From NCBI GenBank assembly GCA_963715045.1, contig CAVQRC010000016.1, forward strand, positions 1-64,000: a stretch of 64,000 nt of DNA, written 5' to 3'. The translations under genes were made by a program, and so were the position numbers. Each line of letters starts with the position of its first letter. The stretch's first letter is position 1. This DNA comes from CAVQRC01 sp963715045. GTDB taxonomy: Bacteria; Planctomycetota; Planctomycetia; Pirellulales; Lacipirellulaceae. The notes beneath the pieces are model-generated. The model searched no databases and was not told the origin of the DNA. It was given only the letters and a program-made list of their open reading frames with translations. Positions 1 through 7,563 of this stretch are shown in pieces.

Positions 1-47
1 TTGATCATTTTTCCCACGTCGCGGTCCTGTCCCTGTTTGTTCGCCAT
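1..47 (-). CDS. 5' fragment of a CDS leaving the left edge
   Basis: An ATG at 47-45 opens a frame that reads leftward off the window for 15 codons (MANKQGQDRDVGKMI). The stop codon of the upstream gene overlaps this ATG as TGATG, the usual arrangement for translational coupling. That coupling is the main reason to treat both as real genes. Too little is visible to assign a family. Confidence 0.4.
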   Translation of the reverse strand, partial: MANKQGQDRDVGKMI

Positions 48-349
48 CAATACCCTAATCCCAAGCACCCGTGTTGCGGTCTCAGACATCGTGAGAAACC
101 CTGAAGAAGGACCACCAGAATAATCGGATGAATGGGTGTTTGTGAATAACTCAGGCAGGGTCGTTTGCGAGGCATGTCGTCGCGAGGCTTCCAGTACCAG
201 CCCAGCGTCCACCAGTCCTCACATCCCTGCCAGTTCCCCGCATGCCAGATGGCAACTGCAAAGGATGCGAGAACTGCCAGGTAGCACGCAGTTCCAGCCC
301 GACCCGCGAGGCGCATCGAGTCATTTTCGGCCATCAGCAGCGTGATCAT
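47..349 (-). CDS. Small putative membrane protein
   Basis: This 100-residue frame has one clear hydrophobic stretch at about residues 18-36 (GTACYLAVLASFAVAIWHAG), a Trp-rich middle (WWTLGWYW) and a weaker hydrophobic stretch near the C terminus (HPIILVVLLQGF). I do not recognise the family. Its TGA overlaps the ATG of the next gene as TGATG, so the two are probably a coupled operon. Internal ATGs at residues 6 and 12 are alternative starts, and no strong ribosome binding site separates them. It could also be a decayed remnant, since the surrounding region is accessory. Confidence 0.35.
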   Translation of the reverse strand: MITLLMAENDSMRLAGRAGTACYLAVLASFAVAIWHAGNWQGCEDWWTLGWYWKPRDDMPRKRPCLSYSQTPIHPIILVVLLQGFSRCLRPQHGCLGLGY

Positions 350-430
350 CCCGGCCGGTGTGGTGAAACCGATCGTTAGAGCCGCTCAGTGCGAATACCC
401 TGCTTGATATCGTTCGCAACCCATGTGCGA

Positions 431-472
431 CTGCCCGCGGCCGATTCCGCAGTCCTGAGGATGGCAGCCACC
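431..472. repeat. Dispersed 42-bp repeat, copy 1
   Basis: This 42-bp segment matches 5373-5414 at 37 of 42 positions in the same orientation. The core contains a CCGCGG-nCGATT-CCGCnG arrangement that can fold on itself, followed by the nearly invariant GATGGCAGCCACC. It lies in the 208-bp gap between divergent genes. No ORF containing it looks like a real protein. It is probably one member of an intergenic repeat family that is multicopy in the genome (inference). Confidence 0.6.
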
Positions 473-557
473 CTACTCGCCGCTCGCTGGCACTTCGCTT
501 CGGCGGGCAATCGGAGTAGAATCCAACCATTCCGATGCTCTCACAAGCGGCTGATAC

Positions 558-1796
558 ATGGACTGGGGGAACCTCAAACCCGTTCTGTATTGCCACGGCT
601 TGAAAGGCGCGAATGTGAGCAACACACTCTTCAACCCGGCAACCGGCGTCTGGTCCGAAGCGAAGAAGGGCGTGCGGCTGGTGCTCGACACCCGCTCGCA
701 GCCCGGCGCAGTGCTCGCCACGATCGAGGCCGACCTCGACAAGCACTTCGATCACTCCGCGGAGTTTTCCATCCTCGCGGAGGTGAACGTACACGATAAA
801 CGGGCCGTCAATGATGAGAGGGTGCTGTATCAGCAGAAGGTCACGCTGCGGCAGCGTGTCACGAAACTATCGATCCCCACACGGGTGTTTCGCCACTCCT
901 TCACGTACTCGGGGAAGATGATCGACGTCCGCCTACACGGCCAGGTGAAGGTGGACGACGGCGTGTTGTGGCATACTACCTTGAAGGGCGAACTGGCCCA
1001 TGAGCTGCTGCGTCGGCCCGCCGTCGACGACGACGCCAAGGCGATTGTCGACCCCAAGGACTGCTTCTGCCTGGCGCGGAACTTCGCCGCGATCCCGCTT
1101 CCCAACAAGATCAAGACGCTCGGACTGGGGCTGGTCGCGCTGATGGTCATGGCCGTAAACACGCTGGTGGGCTTGCATGACCAGATGGCGCCCGACGGCC
1201 AGACGTTCTTCTACAGCCACCGCGACAGCGATGGCGACGTGCAGTCCCCGCTGGTCAACTCGCTGATGCTCAGCGGTGGCGCCGGCACGGCCGTCTGGAT
1301 CGCGATACGGAATCAACTTCGCAAGTACATGACATTCGAGTTCGCCCGCCCGCCCAGCCGGATCTCGCGTGACACGGTGGTTGCCGTGAACGACCTGGTG
1401 TGGGGCCGGTCAAACGTCGACCTGCGGGGCATCGTGGTGCGTGTGGTCGCGTGCAATTTGGAGAAGGGCCAGTACAAGCGGGGCAGTGGGTCAGACGTGC
1501 GGACCGTGTCGTTCAGTGAACCGACCCGCGGGCTTGTGCTCTTTCAGAAGCAGATCGGATTGATCCCCAAGCGAAAGGCGGTGGAAGACTACTTGCAGGA
1601 TGAGTTTAGCTTTGCGCCGATGTTCGACGTCCTCTACCCGCCGAACTTTGTCTCTAGAACCCACGGCCTGTGCGTGCACTGGGAGGTGCAATTGCTGCAC
1701 GACACATTCGTCGACCAAGAACTGGTGGGCGAAACCCACGGCCTGGCCGTCGATGAGTTCTACACCGCTTCAGCCGAAGCGACGGCCCAAGCGTGA
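558..1796 (+). CDS. Two-TM membrane protein of unknown function
   Basis: This encodes 412 residues. The first ~165 look beta-rich and soluble. Two hydrophobic helices follow at about 187-207 (LGLGLVALMVMAVNTLV) and 236-253 (SLMLSGGAGTAVWIAI), separated by a short acidic loop. The C-terminal ~140 residues are again beta-rich, with a segment (LCVHWEVQLLHDTFVDQEL) reminiscent of arrestin-like beta-sandwich proteins; that resemblance is only a guess. An in-frame TGA sits two codons upstream, so ATG 558 is the first possible start. Its stop overlaps the GTG start of the P-loop gene (GTGA), so the two products are likely made together. No recognised family. Confidence 0.7.
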   Translation: MDWGNLKPVLYCHGLKGANVSNTLFNPATGVWSEAKKGVRLVLDTRSQPGAVLATIEADLDKHFDHSAEFSILAEVNVHDKRAVNDERVLYQQKVTLRQRVTKLSIPTRVFRHSFTYSGKMIDVRLHGQVKVDDGVLWHTTLKGELAHELLRRPAVDDDAKAIVDPKDCFCLARNFAAIPLPNKIKTLGLGLVALMVMAVNTLVGLHDQMAPDGQTFFYSHRDSDGDVQSPLVNSLMLSGGAGTAVWIAIRNQLRKYMTFEFARPPSRISRDTVVAVNDLVWGRSNVDLRGIVVRVVACNLEKGQYKRGSGSDVRTVSFSEPTRGLVLFQKQIGLIPKRKAVEDYLQDEFSFAPMFDVLYPPNFVSRTHGLCVHWEVQLLHDTFVDQELVGETHGLAVDEFYTASAEATAQA

Positions 1797-2377
1797 TCAG
1801 CATGTCGGACAACGACCACTTCGACGACTTTCTCGGCCTGCGGGGCCGCGAGCTGCGCGGCGTGCGGTTGCTGGTTTTCGCCGGCGTAAGCGGCAGCGGC
1901 AAGTCGACCGCGATGCGTTTCCTGGAACACGAGCACCCACAATTCCGCGGGATGCGAAGCGTCGCGCTGAGCCCAGCATCAACCCCAGACGCGTTGGGGG
2001 ATTCGCGTCGCTTCGTGCTCCTGGAAGAAGTGCACCGGCCGAGAGAACTCAGGGCGGTCGCCCAAGTACTGCGGCGGGGACACACGGTGGCGGTCGCGTC
2101 GCACCTGCCGCTGGCGTGGTACGCGCCGTTCCGCCTCGCCTGGCGCTGCCGCTTCTTCCAGACGGACCGCGACGCAGCCAAGATCTCCCGCTACCTGAAC
2201 CGCCGGCGGCTCCGCTTCACCGAGGCAGCGGTCGCCGACTATTGCCGCCGCTACCGTGCGAACTATCTCGACGCGGCGATCATCCTAGAGCGGTTCCCAC
2301 TAGGCGACTTCGACCGCGCGTACGGGGCGTTCCAGCGGCTGTGCCGCATCGAGCGGACGAGGATCGAACGCGGTTAG
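1793..2377 (+). CDS. P-loop NTPase partner of the upstream membrane protein
   Basis: This encodes 194 residues with a textbook Walker A motif, GVSGSGKST, at about residues 31-39. The motif is preceded by a hydrophobic strand (VRLLVFA). A later hydrophobic strand ending in acidic residues (RFVLLEEV) could serve as Walker B. The C-terminal half is Arg-rich and helical with several Cys residues. The GTG start at 1793 overlaps the upstream TGA; ATG 1802 is an alternative. The size suits a small kinase- or ATPase-like protein. No substrate-specific motif is recognised. The overlap suggests it works with the membrane protein, perhaps energising or regulating it (inference). Confidence 0.7.
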   Translation: MISMSDNDHFDDFLGLRGRELRGVRLLVFAGVSGSGKSTAMRFLEHEHPQFRGMRSVALSPASTPDALGDSRRFVLLEEVHRPRELRAVAQVLRRGHTVAVASHLPLAWYAPFRLAWRCRFFQTDRDAAKISRYLNRRRLRFTEAAVADYCRRYRANYLDAAIILERFPLGDFDRAYGAFQRLCRIERTRIERG

Positions 2378-2413
2378 TCACCGCGTCCCGAGACCGGCTA
2401 AAGCCGACTTCAA

Positions 2414-2432
2414 AGCTCCCTGAACGGGACCC
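2414..2432. repeat. Direct repeat, left copy (possible island boundary)
   Basis: The 19-bp sequence agctccctgaacgggaccc matches 9270-9288 at 17 of 19 positions in the same orientation. It lies just downstream of the P-loop gene, where ordered coding ends. The interval between the copies is made almost entirely of accessory and decayed genes. See the right copy for its tRNA-like context. Confidence 0.45.
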
Positions 2433-2793
2433 TCTTCGTAACAATACTCTCTTTTGCGAATGACGTACCCTATGGCGAGGAAGGTGGTTGGCGAGCTCGA
2501 GTCCCTTTCAGTCTGGCCGAAACGAAAGGGACCCATCACCGAATTTCCAACGCGGTGACGCTCGGAGCCAGCAACATCCTTGCACCATGACGGTTCGTCA
2601 TTGGTCACCAAACGCCAACCCGTAGCAAGGCCTGACTGCCGCCCGTCTGGCGCCGCCGATTTGACGAGACTGATAGCGGCACTTTGTCGCGAGATTGCCG
2701 TTTCGAAAGGCGAAACCGACGTCGCTACAAGAGTGCGTTTGACGCTGAGGTCGTGAACACCACGCGCGCTTTCGCAGTTGGGGATCCCGGTTC

Positions 2794-2868
2794 TTCGCCC
2801 CGAAGGGGCAACCCAAGATAGCCCAGGGCAAGGAAGGCGAGCACCGCGAGCCTTTCCGCCGCCCTGGG
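2794..2868 (-). repeat. REP-like repeat, copy A (inverted partner of 3129-3204)
   Basis: Read on the minus strand, this segment runs through GGGCGGCG, GCTCGC, TTGCCCTGGGCTATC and CCCCTTCGGGGCGA. The same landmarks occur in the same order on the plus strand at 3129-3204. The CCCCTTCGGGG portion is itself a small hairpin. From memory, sequences of this type border IS200-like/TnpA_REP elements in planctomycetes. No transposase ORF is visible between the two copies, so the pair may be a gutted element or two independent repeats. Confidence 0.55.
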
Positions 2869-2973
2869 TCTCGGGATGTCCCACATTTGGGTTCCCGATC
2901 AAGACGACGGTCCCACGTTTCCCCGCCCAATCGGGACGTTGATTGTATTCGGTGCCATTCGGTAAAGCGTGTG

Positions 2974-2996
2974 TTTGGATTCCTTCGGAATCCAAA
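2974..2996. repeat. Perfect 10-bp-stem hairpin
   Basis: TTTGGATTCC and GGAATCCAAA are exact reverse complements separated by a 3-nt TTC loop. The hairpin lies between the two inverted repeat copies and is not followed by a T-run. It could be a terminator remnant or part of the repeat element. Confidence 0.5.
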
Positions 2997-3128
2997 TCAT
3001 GCGATGCATTGGTGCGGAAAACAGACGGATCCGGTGATCGAAAAACAATTGCACATCGATGTCGTACGGATCTGGATTGTCTGTGTTTCGCCCTTTGCAA
3101 CCGCGCGGGGAATCGGTGGACTCGACCA

Positions 3129-3204
3129 CCCGGGCGGCGACAACGCCTCGCAGAGCTCGCGTGGTCTTGCCCCGGGCTATCCTGTTGCGGCCCCTTCGGG
3201 GCGA
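3129..3204 (+). repeat. REP-like repeat, copy B
   Basis: This is the plus-strand copy of the repeat described at 2794-2868. The shared landmarks are GGGCGGCG, CTCGC, TTGCCCCGGGCTATC and CCCCTTCGGGGCGA. The ~260 bp between the copies contains no ORF resembling a transposase. Confidence 0.55.
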
Positions 3205-3538
3205 GATGACGTGCTCGCGCGGTGCGGCGGTGAAATCGACCTCGGCAGCTTAGACGGCGTCGCGACGGCCACCAAAAGGCGGCACCTGCTGCGTCAACTC
3301 AAATTGGGATGCTCAAACGTGCCAGACTCAACTCGCGCGCAGTCAAGAAGATGACAGACGCCAGTGCGAGGCCGGGTGCCCGCTACCGGAGGTGGGCGTG
3401 TCCTTGGTTGCTTGCCTGCGCAAGAATCGATCGTCGCGATCAGGCTCAAGAAAATCTGTCTCGCCCCACGGGTCCGACGGTTTCCTAGCTGGCCGCAAAA
3501 GGGCCGCATGGCCTACAACGCCAGATTCCCGGTAAACG

Positions 3539-3727
3539 ATGCGGCAAGAGTGGTACTACCTGGACAACAAGGTGGTAAGAGGCCCCGTAATTTCCCGCAG
3601 ACTTAAGCGCCTGGCCGACCAAGGGCGCATCCAAGGGACGACGCATTTCCGATTCGGCGAGCATGGTGCGCAGCGCCCAGCCAGCTCCGTTGGCAGGCTC
3701 TTTACAGGCCGGGAATCCGCCAGCCTC
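3539..3727 (+). pseudogene. Decayed GYF_2-domain protein (N-terminal fragment)
   Basis: The first ~60 residues of this frame (EWYYLDNKVVRGPV, LKRLADQGRIQ, THFRFGEHG, PASSVGRLF) follow the GYF_2 pattern: a WYY start, a GPV turn, then a helix with LA..GRIQ and a closing basic strand. Planctomycete GYF_2 proteins usually continue into a longer, often membrane-bound or kinase-like protein. Here the frame instead runs into non-protein-like sequence and collides with the LRR gene on the other strand. I read it as a 3'-truncated remnant. No convincing ribosome binding site is seen. Confidence 0.5.
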
Positions 3728-3903
3728 GGGTCACCGGACTTAGCTCCTTTGCCGCGGGATTCCGGCTCGCGATCTCGCAGGGTGACCATTCTGGCGGGAA
3801 CGATGCTGCCCGCTCACGACGACAAACTGGTGGCCACAAACCTACAACCTACAACACGTTGTGACTGGCTCACAGGCCGTACAGATAGGCCTCAGCTTCA
3901 CGG

Positions 3904-5190
3904 CTATTCGAGAATCTTGCAGTCCGGAGATGCTTTCTGCAGTTCGTCGATTGCCGCGTTGGTGATGCGCGTGCCCTTCAGATTCAATCGTTCAAGTTTG
4001 TAGAGCCGCTTCAGTTTCGGCAGCAGTTCATCGGTGACTCTGGTTCCACTGAGATCCAGCTCACGCAGTTCGGTCGGAAAGTGCAAGAGCAAGAGGTGCT
4101 CGTCCTTCACGTTGGTTCTCGCGAGCGACAGGCGTCGCAGGCGAGTCAGGACAGGCAGTATCCGCGGCATATCTTCAATCGGCATCTTGGAACCGGCGAG
4201 ATCCAAGTCCCGGAGCTTCAGCAGAAGACCAATTGACTGATAGTCGCGTCCGGAGACCGTGCCGTCGTTCCAGCGACACGAAATCGCGTAACCGGCCTCA
4301 TTCGTTTCAATCTTCGCGCCAGCCTCGCGAAGCTTCTGGATTGCTCCATCCGGATCGCGTTCTTTGAAACTGACTCCGGACCGCCGGCCTACCTGGCGGC
4401 CCTGCGAATCGCTGAGCCGATCGAATAAGAACACCATGTATCGCGCGAGTCGGAAGCGGAACCCAGGATACGCCGGGAACTTTCCTGCGAGCTCTCTTCG
4501 ACGTTTCATGGTTTCCTGGCTCGGGAAGTGCTTCTCGACCTCCTTCCGACTCAATCGCGTCCCGCCCAGATAGAGCTGCTGTAACCGCGGCATCTGCGAC
4601 AGCGTCGTCAGTGAGTCGTCCGATATTAACGTGTCGTGGAGAGACAACTGGCGAAGCTTCGGCAACTCTGCGAGGTGCACGAGGCCAGCTCCCTTCACCT
4701 GCGTAGAGTTGCACCACAACGACCCAAGCTCCTTCATGTGCGATAGACACTTGAGCGAGGCGTCCGTCGCCCGGTTCGGCAACGACAGTTCCTGCAGGTG
4801 TTTCAATTTAGTGAGTTCCGCCAGGCCCTTATCGGTCACATAGCAGTTGCTGAGATGAAGCGTTCTGAGTCCCGATAATCGGCCGATCGCAGCCATGGAC
4901 TCGTCGCCGATGTCTGTCCAGATGACCTCCAACTCACGCAGATCGGGAAACACTGAAAGCTGCTTGGCGAAGACGCGTGCGTGTCGATTCTCACCAATCT
5001 TCACCCTGAAGACTCGGCCATTGTCACGGCGAACGGCGCCGTCTGCGGCGACGATGTTTTCGGCTATGCGTCTTCGCCTGTCTTCCAGACGTTCTCGCGG
5101 CGTTCGGTCCTCTGCCGCCGGGTTCAGCCATCCAACCAACAGAAGTACAAGCAGATATTGTGTAAATCGAATTCCGATGCCCATGCTCAT
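3904..5190 (-). CDS. Secreted leucine-rich-repeat protein
   Basis: This encodes 428 residues. A signal peptide (IRFTQYLLVLLLVGWLNPA) is followed by a charged segment. Two blocks of leucine-rich repeats follow, at about residues 80-220 and 325-428, with repeated L..L.L..T.V.D..L patterns, and a basic linker of ~100 residues separates them. The last repeat ends in CKILE, a common planctomycete LRR terminus. AGGAG five bases before the ATG supports the start at 5190. The protein is likely periplasmic or surface-exposed and involved in protein binding, with no enzymatic domain. It has no obvious operon partner and sits within the putative island. Confidence 0.85.
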   Translation of the reverse strand: MSMGIGIRFTQYLLVLLLVGWLNPAAEDRTPRERLEDRRRRIAENIVAADGAVRRDNGRVFRVKIGENRHARVFAKQLSVFPDLRELEVIWTDIGDESMAAIGRLSGLRTLHLSNCYVTDKGLAELTKLKHLQELSLPNRATDASLKCLSHMKELGSLWCNSTQVKGAGLVHLAELPKLRQLSLHDTLISDDSLTTLSQMPRLQQLYLGGTRLSRKEVEKHFPSQETMKRRRELAGKFPAYPGFRFRLARYMVFLFDRLSDSQGRQVGRRSGVSFKERDPDGAIQKLREAGAKIETNEAGYAISCRWNDGTVSGRDYQSIGLLLKLRDLDLAGSKMPIEDMPRILPVLTRLRRLSLARTNVKDEHLLLLHFPTELRELDLSGTRVTDELLPKLKRLYKLERLNLKGTRITNAAIDELQKASPDCKILE

Positions 5191-5372
5191 AACGACTCCT
5201 GCTCTCCTGGCTCGGCGATCCGGACGCGACTGGTGGTGACATTCGCGAATTCTACCGCGGAAAGTGCTGGTTTCGAAGCGACGGGCATGGTTCGAGGCCA
5301 GCCGACGCGGATTCTCGAAACCTCAATCAACTGTCCGCCGGCCGTCCTTCGAATTCCATGGCTCATGGGTGT

Positions 5373-5414
5373 CTGTCCGCGGACGATTCCGCGGGCCTGA
5401 AGATGGCAGCCACC
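5373..5414. repeat. Dispersed 42-bp repeat, copy 2
   Basis: This copy matches 431-472 at 37 of 42 positions. It contains CCGCGG-ACGATT-CCGCGG, two identical palindromic hexamers separated by six bases, then GATGGCAGCCACC. It lies immediately upstream of the truncated lectin fragment, so repeat insertion or recombination here may have removed that gene's 5' part. Confidence 0.6.
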
Positions 5415-5464
5415 ACCACATGTTTGCAGGAGGGTTCCAGCCTCCTGACGCAGCCGAACCTGAC

Positions 5465-5743
5465 GTTGGTTGGTCATGGATAACCGGCGAGCCATGGGCT
5501 TTTGAGAACTGGAATGGACTTGAGCCAAACGACGACCATGGATGGGTCGGCGGAGAGGATATCTTGATCTTCGCATGGGGCGAGAATTCGAATGGCAAAG
5601 CATGGAATGATGGAGCTGATTACTACATTGGCTCTGGATACATCGTCGAATGGGATGTGGGAGTGCCCGAGCCTTCGATGTCTTTGCTTGTCCTGTGCGC
5701 AGCTCTTAGAATCGTTTCGCCGCGACGGCGACGACTCATTTGA
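5465..5743 (+). pseudogene. Truncated C-type-lectin-like PEP-CTERM protein (3' fragment)
   Basis: The conserved part begins around VGWSWITGEPW and continues ENWNGLEPND, GGEDILIF and KAWND. This is the W.W.TGEP...NW..GEPN...GED pattern of the C-terminal half of a C-type lectin-like domain. It ends with a PEP-CTERM-type tail: VPEP, a hydrophobic helix and an Arg-rich end. The N-terminal signal peptide and first half of the lectin fold are missing; the sequence upstream is the dispersed repeat instead. An intact relative would be an exported, exosortase-sorted surface protein. The fragment is probably not functional. Confidence 0.6.
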
Positions 5744-6053
5744 GGAAGTGGCCGACTTCGCGTAACCGACTCTGAGTGCTCGCTGGACGGATTTCCTTCC
5801 ACCTCAAATCCGCCTTGCCTCATTTCTGACAGGCTGGTTAACAAGAAAAAATCCAACGGAAAGATAGCTCCCTTTAGCTCCACTTAGGGGACACCTTATC
5901 GCCTTAGCGAGATTGCGTTTAGCCGATTCGATGTTTTCTTTTAGGCACCCCGCAAGTTCGTTTTTCGTCACGTTTGATCGACAGGGAATGGTACAAGAAC
6001 AGAAAACTGGACTCCGAGGTAGCAAAATGCTACCATTGGCTTGGAGGTAACCT
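5744..6053. other. Intergenic region upstream of the toxin-antitoxin operon
   Basis: No gene is seen in these 310 bases. It is more AT-rich than its surroundings, as expected for a promoter region. It ends with an inverted repeat (6018-6034) and GGAGG at 6043-6047, six bases before the antitoxin ATG. Confidence 0.5.
6018..6034. promoter_or_regulatory. Candidate operator of the toxin-antitoxin operon
   Basis: GGTAGCA-AAA-TGCTACC is a perfect 7-bp inverted repeat with a 3-bp centre, ending 19 bases before the antitoxin start. Type II antitoxins commonly autoregulate through such palindromes. A role in binding this antitoxin is inference from position and symmetry. Confidence 0.5.
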
Positions 6054-6431
6054 ATGGGCCAGCCAGTCAAACTATCGGATGAACTCGTCGACGACGCGCG
6101 GGCGGTGGTGCCGTTCTCGCAGCGAAGCATTGCGGGACAGATCGAGTTCTGGGCCGGACTTGGAAAGTCGATCGAACCACTCCTACGTGGCGACCGTTCG
6201 ATGTCACTGCGCAAAGCCGGAGCCGAAAGACCTCTATCCGAAGCGATTGCCGAAGTCGGTACTGCCAAGGCTAAGAAGAAGTTGGAAGCCTACCTTGAGC
6301 AAGGTCCGTATCCGCAATTCAAAGCCATAGCGGGCGAGCCCAACCTGCTACGAAGGATTGAAGCTGATGGCTCAGAGACAATCGGACGTTTTGTCGGCCG
6401 CGACTTCGTAGAGGTCGAGAGCGAAAGTTGA
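6054..6431 (+). CDS. ParD-like antitoxin
   Basis: This encodes 125 residues. The N-terminal part (PVKLSDELVDDAR, then QIEFWAGLGKSIEPLL) matches the ParD-like antitoxin family, in which a ribbon-helix-helix-like DNA-binding segment precedes the region that embraces the toxin. GGAGG six bases upstream supports the ATG. Its stop (6429-6431) overlaps the toxin's TTG start, so antitoxin is made first and the toxin is translationally coupled. The product should neutralise the downstream zeta-type kinase and probably represses the operon through the palindrome at 6018-6034 (inference). Confidence 0.75.
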   Translation: MGQPVKLSDELVDDARAVVPFSQRSIAGQIEFWAGLGKSIEPLLRGDRSMSLRKAGAERPLSEAIAEVGTAKAKKKLEAYLEQGPYPQFKAIAGEPNLLRRIEADGSETIGRFVGRDFVEVESES

Positions 6432-7003
6432 GCCTGCCGTTTTCGTTTCTTGACCAACGGCCAATCGTCGTCGCAATTGCGGGTTCGAATGGTGCCGGTA
6501 AGTCTACGTTCTTTGAAACTTACCTGTCGGACTGCGGCCTGCGATTTGTAAACGCAGATGTCATCGCCAGTGAGCTGGACATCTCCGCCTACGATGCGGC
6601 CGAAGTTGCTGCCTCAATTCGATCGTCTTTTGTGAGTCAGCGTGAGAGTTTCGTTTTTGAAACGGTGCTCTCGGATCCTGTTGGCGACAAAGTCGATATG
6701 CTCGCCCAATACCGGGATCTCGGGTACACCGTTGTGCTTTTCTTCATTCGCATCGACGACGTCAACGAGTCGATGGGTCGTGTTGCAATGCGTGTTGCCC
6801 GTGGCGGGCATGACGTGCCGGACGAAAAGCTACAGTCTCGTTTCGAGCGAACAAAGGCGAATCTCGGCCGCGCGATAGACCGGCTGCCGCATGTCGTAGT
6901 CTACGATAACAGTGACCTGAGCCAGCCGTACCAGTTGGTCGACATCTACAAGCATGGAGATCGAGTAAGCGAACTGCCAAACGATCGTGAACCCGAGCAA
7001 TGA
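6428..7003 (+). CDS. Zeta-type toxin kinase
   Basis: This encodes 191 residues with Walker A GSNGAGKST at about residues 18-26, followed by FVNADVIASE and FVFETVLSD. That order is typical of zeta/PezT-like toxins, which phosphorylate UDP-activated amino sugars and block cell-wall precursor synthesis. A second conserved region (VVLFFIRIDDVNESMGRVAMR) carries the arginines expected for phosphate binding. The start is TTG 6428, inside the antitoxin stop codon (TTGA overlap). Pairing zeta with a ParD-like antitoxin rather than epsilon is a known alternative arrangement. It appears intact. Confidence 0.85.
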   Translation: MSLPFSFLDQRPIVVAIAGSNGAGKSTFFETYLSDCGLRFVNADVIASELDISAYDAAEVAASIRSSFVSQRESFVFETVLSDPVGDKVDMLAQYRDLGYTVVLFFIRIDDVNESMGRVAMRVARGGHDVPDEKLQSRFERTKANLGRAIDRLPHVVVYDNSDLSQPYQLVDIYKHGDRVSELPNDREPEQ

Positions 7004-7032
7004 AGGCTGACGTTTCTATTCAGCACCGCAGT

Positions 7033-7239
7033 TCACCCGTAGCTCAAGCCTTCGTTTTTGAAAGCTCGTTTGACGTGGTGGAGCGTTGGATGCTTGTTCA
7101 CGATTTTCTTGGCCGCCGCGTTTGCGACTCGCGAGCCTTCGTCGCCCCCAATCGCATCGCTGAGTTCAGACAGTAGCTTTGCAGCTTTACGGTAACTTAT
7201 TGTCGACCGCAATTGGATCAGAATACGGGCACCTCTAAT
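7033..7239 (-). pseudogene. Possible 3' fragment of an unrecognised gene
   Basis: Only the last ~65 codons of a longer minus-strand frame look protein-like: KAAKLLSELSDAIGG, then NAAAKKIVNKHPTLHHVKRAF, ending EGLSYG. This is an amphipathic, Lys-rich helical pattern without a nearby start codon. Further upstream the frame runs antisense across an HTH remnant. I do not recognise it. It may be the end of a truncated gene in this eroded region, or chance. Confidence 0.25.
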
Positions 7240-7263
7240 CTCCCTAAAAACAGCAGTTTGAAG

Positions 7264-7473
7264 GGTTACGTGACCCGCGCTCGCGTAACGCAGTTCATGA
7301 ACCTGCTCAATCTCGCACCGGACATCCAGGAAGCGATTCTTCACCTGTCGCCAGTAGTACGCGGCCGAGAGCCGGTGACGGAGCGAGACCTTCAGCCGAT
7401 TGCCTCCGTGGCCGACTGGCGGGAGCAGCGGCGGATGTGGCGAAGCGAGCTTTGTGGAATTGGCCGGACATGA
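7264..7473 (+). pseudogene. Fragment of an HTH protein of mobile elements
   Basis: The frame contains GYVTRARVTQFMNLLNLAP, then DIQEAILHL, EPVTERDLQPIA and DWREQRRMW. From memory this is the small helix-turn-helix (KorB/ParB-like) domain protein encoded next to serine recombinases in planctomycete mobile elements. The usual N-terminal part is missing and no start codon precedes the conserved block at a sensible distance. No recombinase gene is nearby. It is probably a leftover of an excised or decayed element. Confidence 0.5.
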
Positions 7474-7563
7474 CATGTCGTTCCCACTGCCAATCACAAC
7501 GCAGGCCAGCCGGACGAGGATGTGCGTCCTATATTGCTCATTGACAATTCGGAAGTGTGTCTC

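Larger units (their letters stand above)
2433..3538. other. Gene-poor stretch between accessory genes
   Basis: No frame here reads like protein. The longest open frames are low-complexity Arg/Ser/Pro-rich translations on both strands with no family resemblance. What it does hold is a pair of inverted ~75-bp repeats (2794-2868 and 3129-3204) and a perfect 10-bp-stem hairpin (2974-2996). The stretch looks like eroded mobile or repetitive DNA. Confidence 0.5.

Noticed and set aside
2378..3100. 240-residue minus-strand frame in the gene-poor stretch
   Set aside because: The translation is low-complexity Arg/Ser/Pro/Gly, spans the inverted repeat and hairpin, and has no conserved segment.
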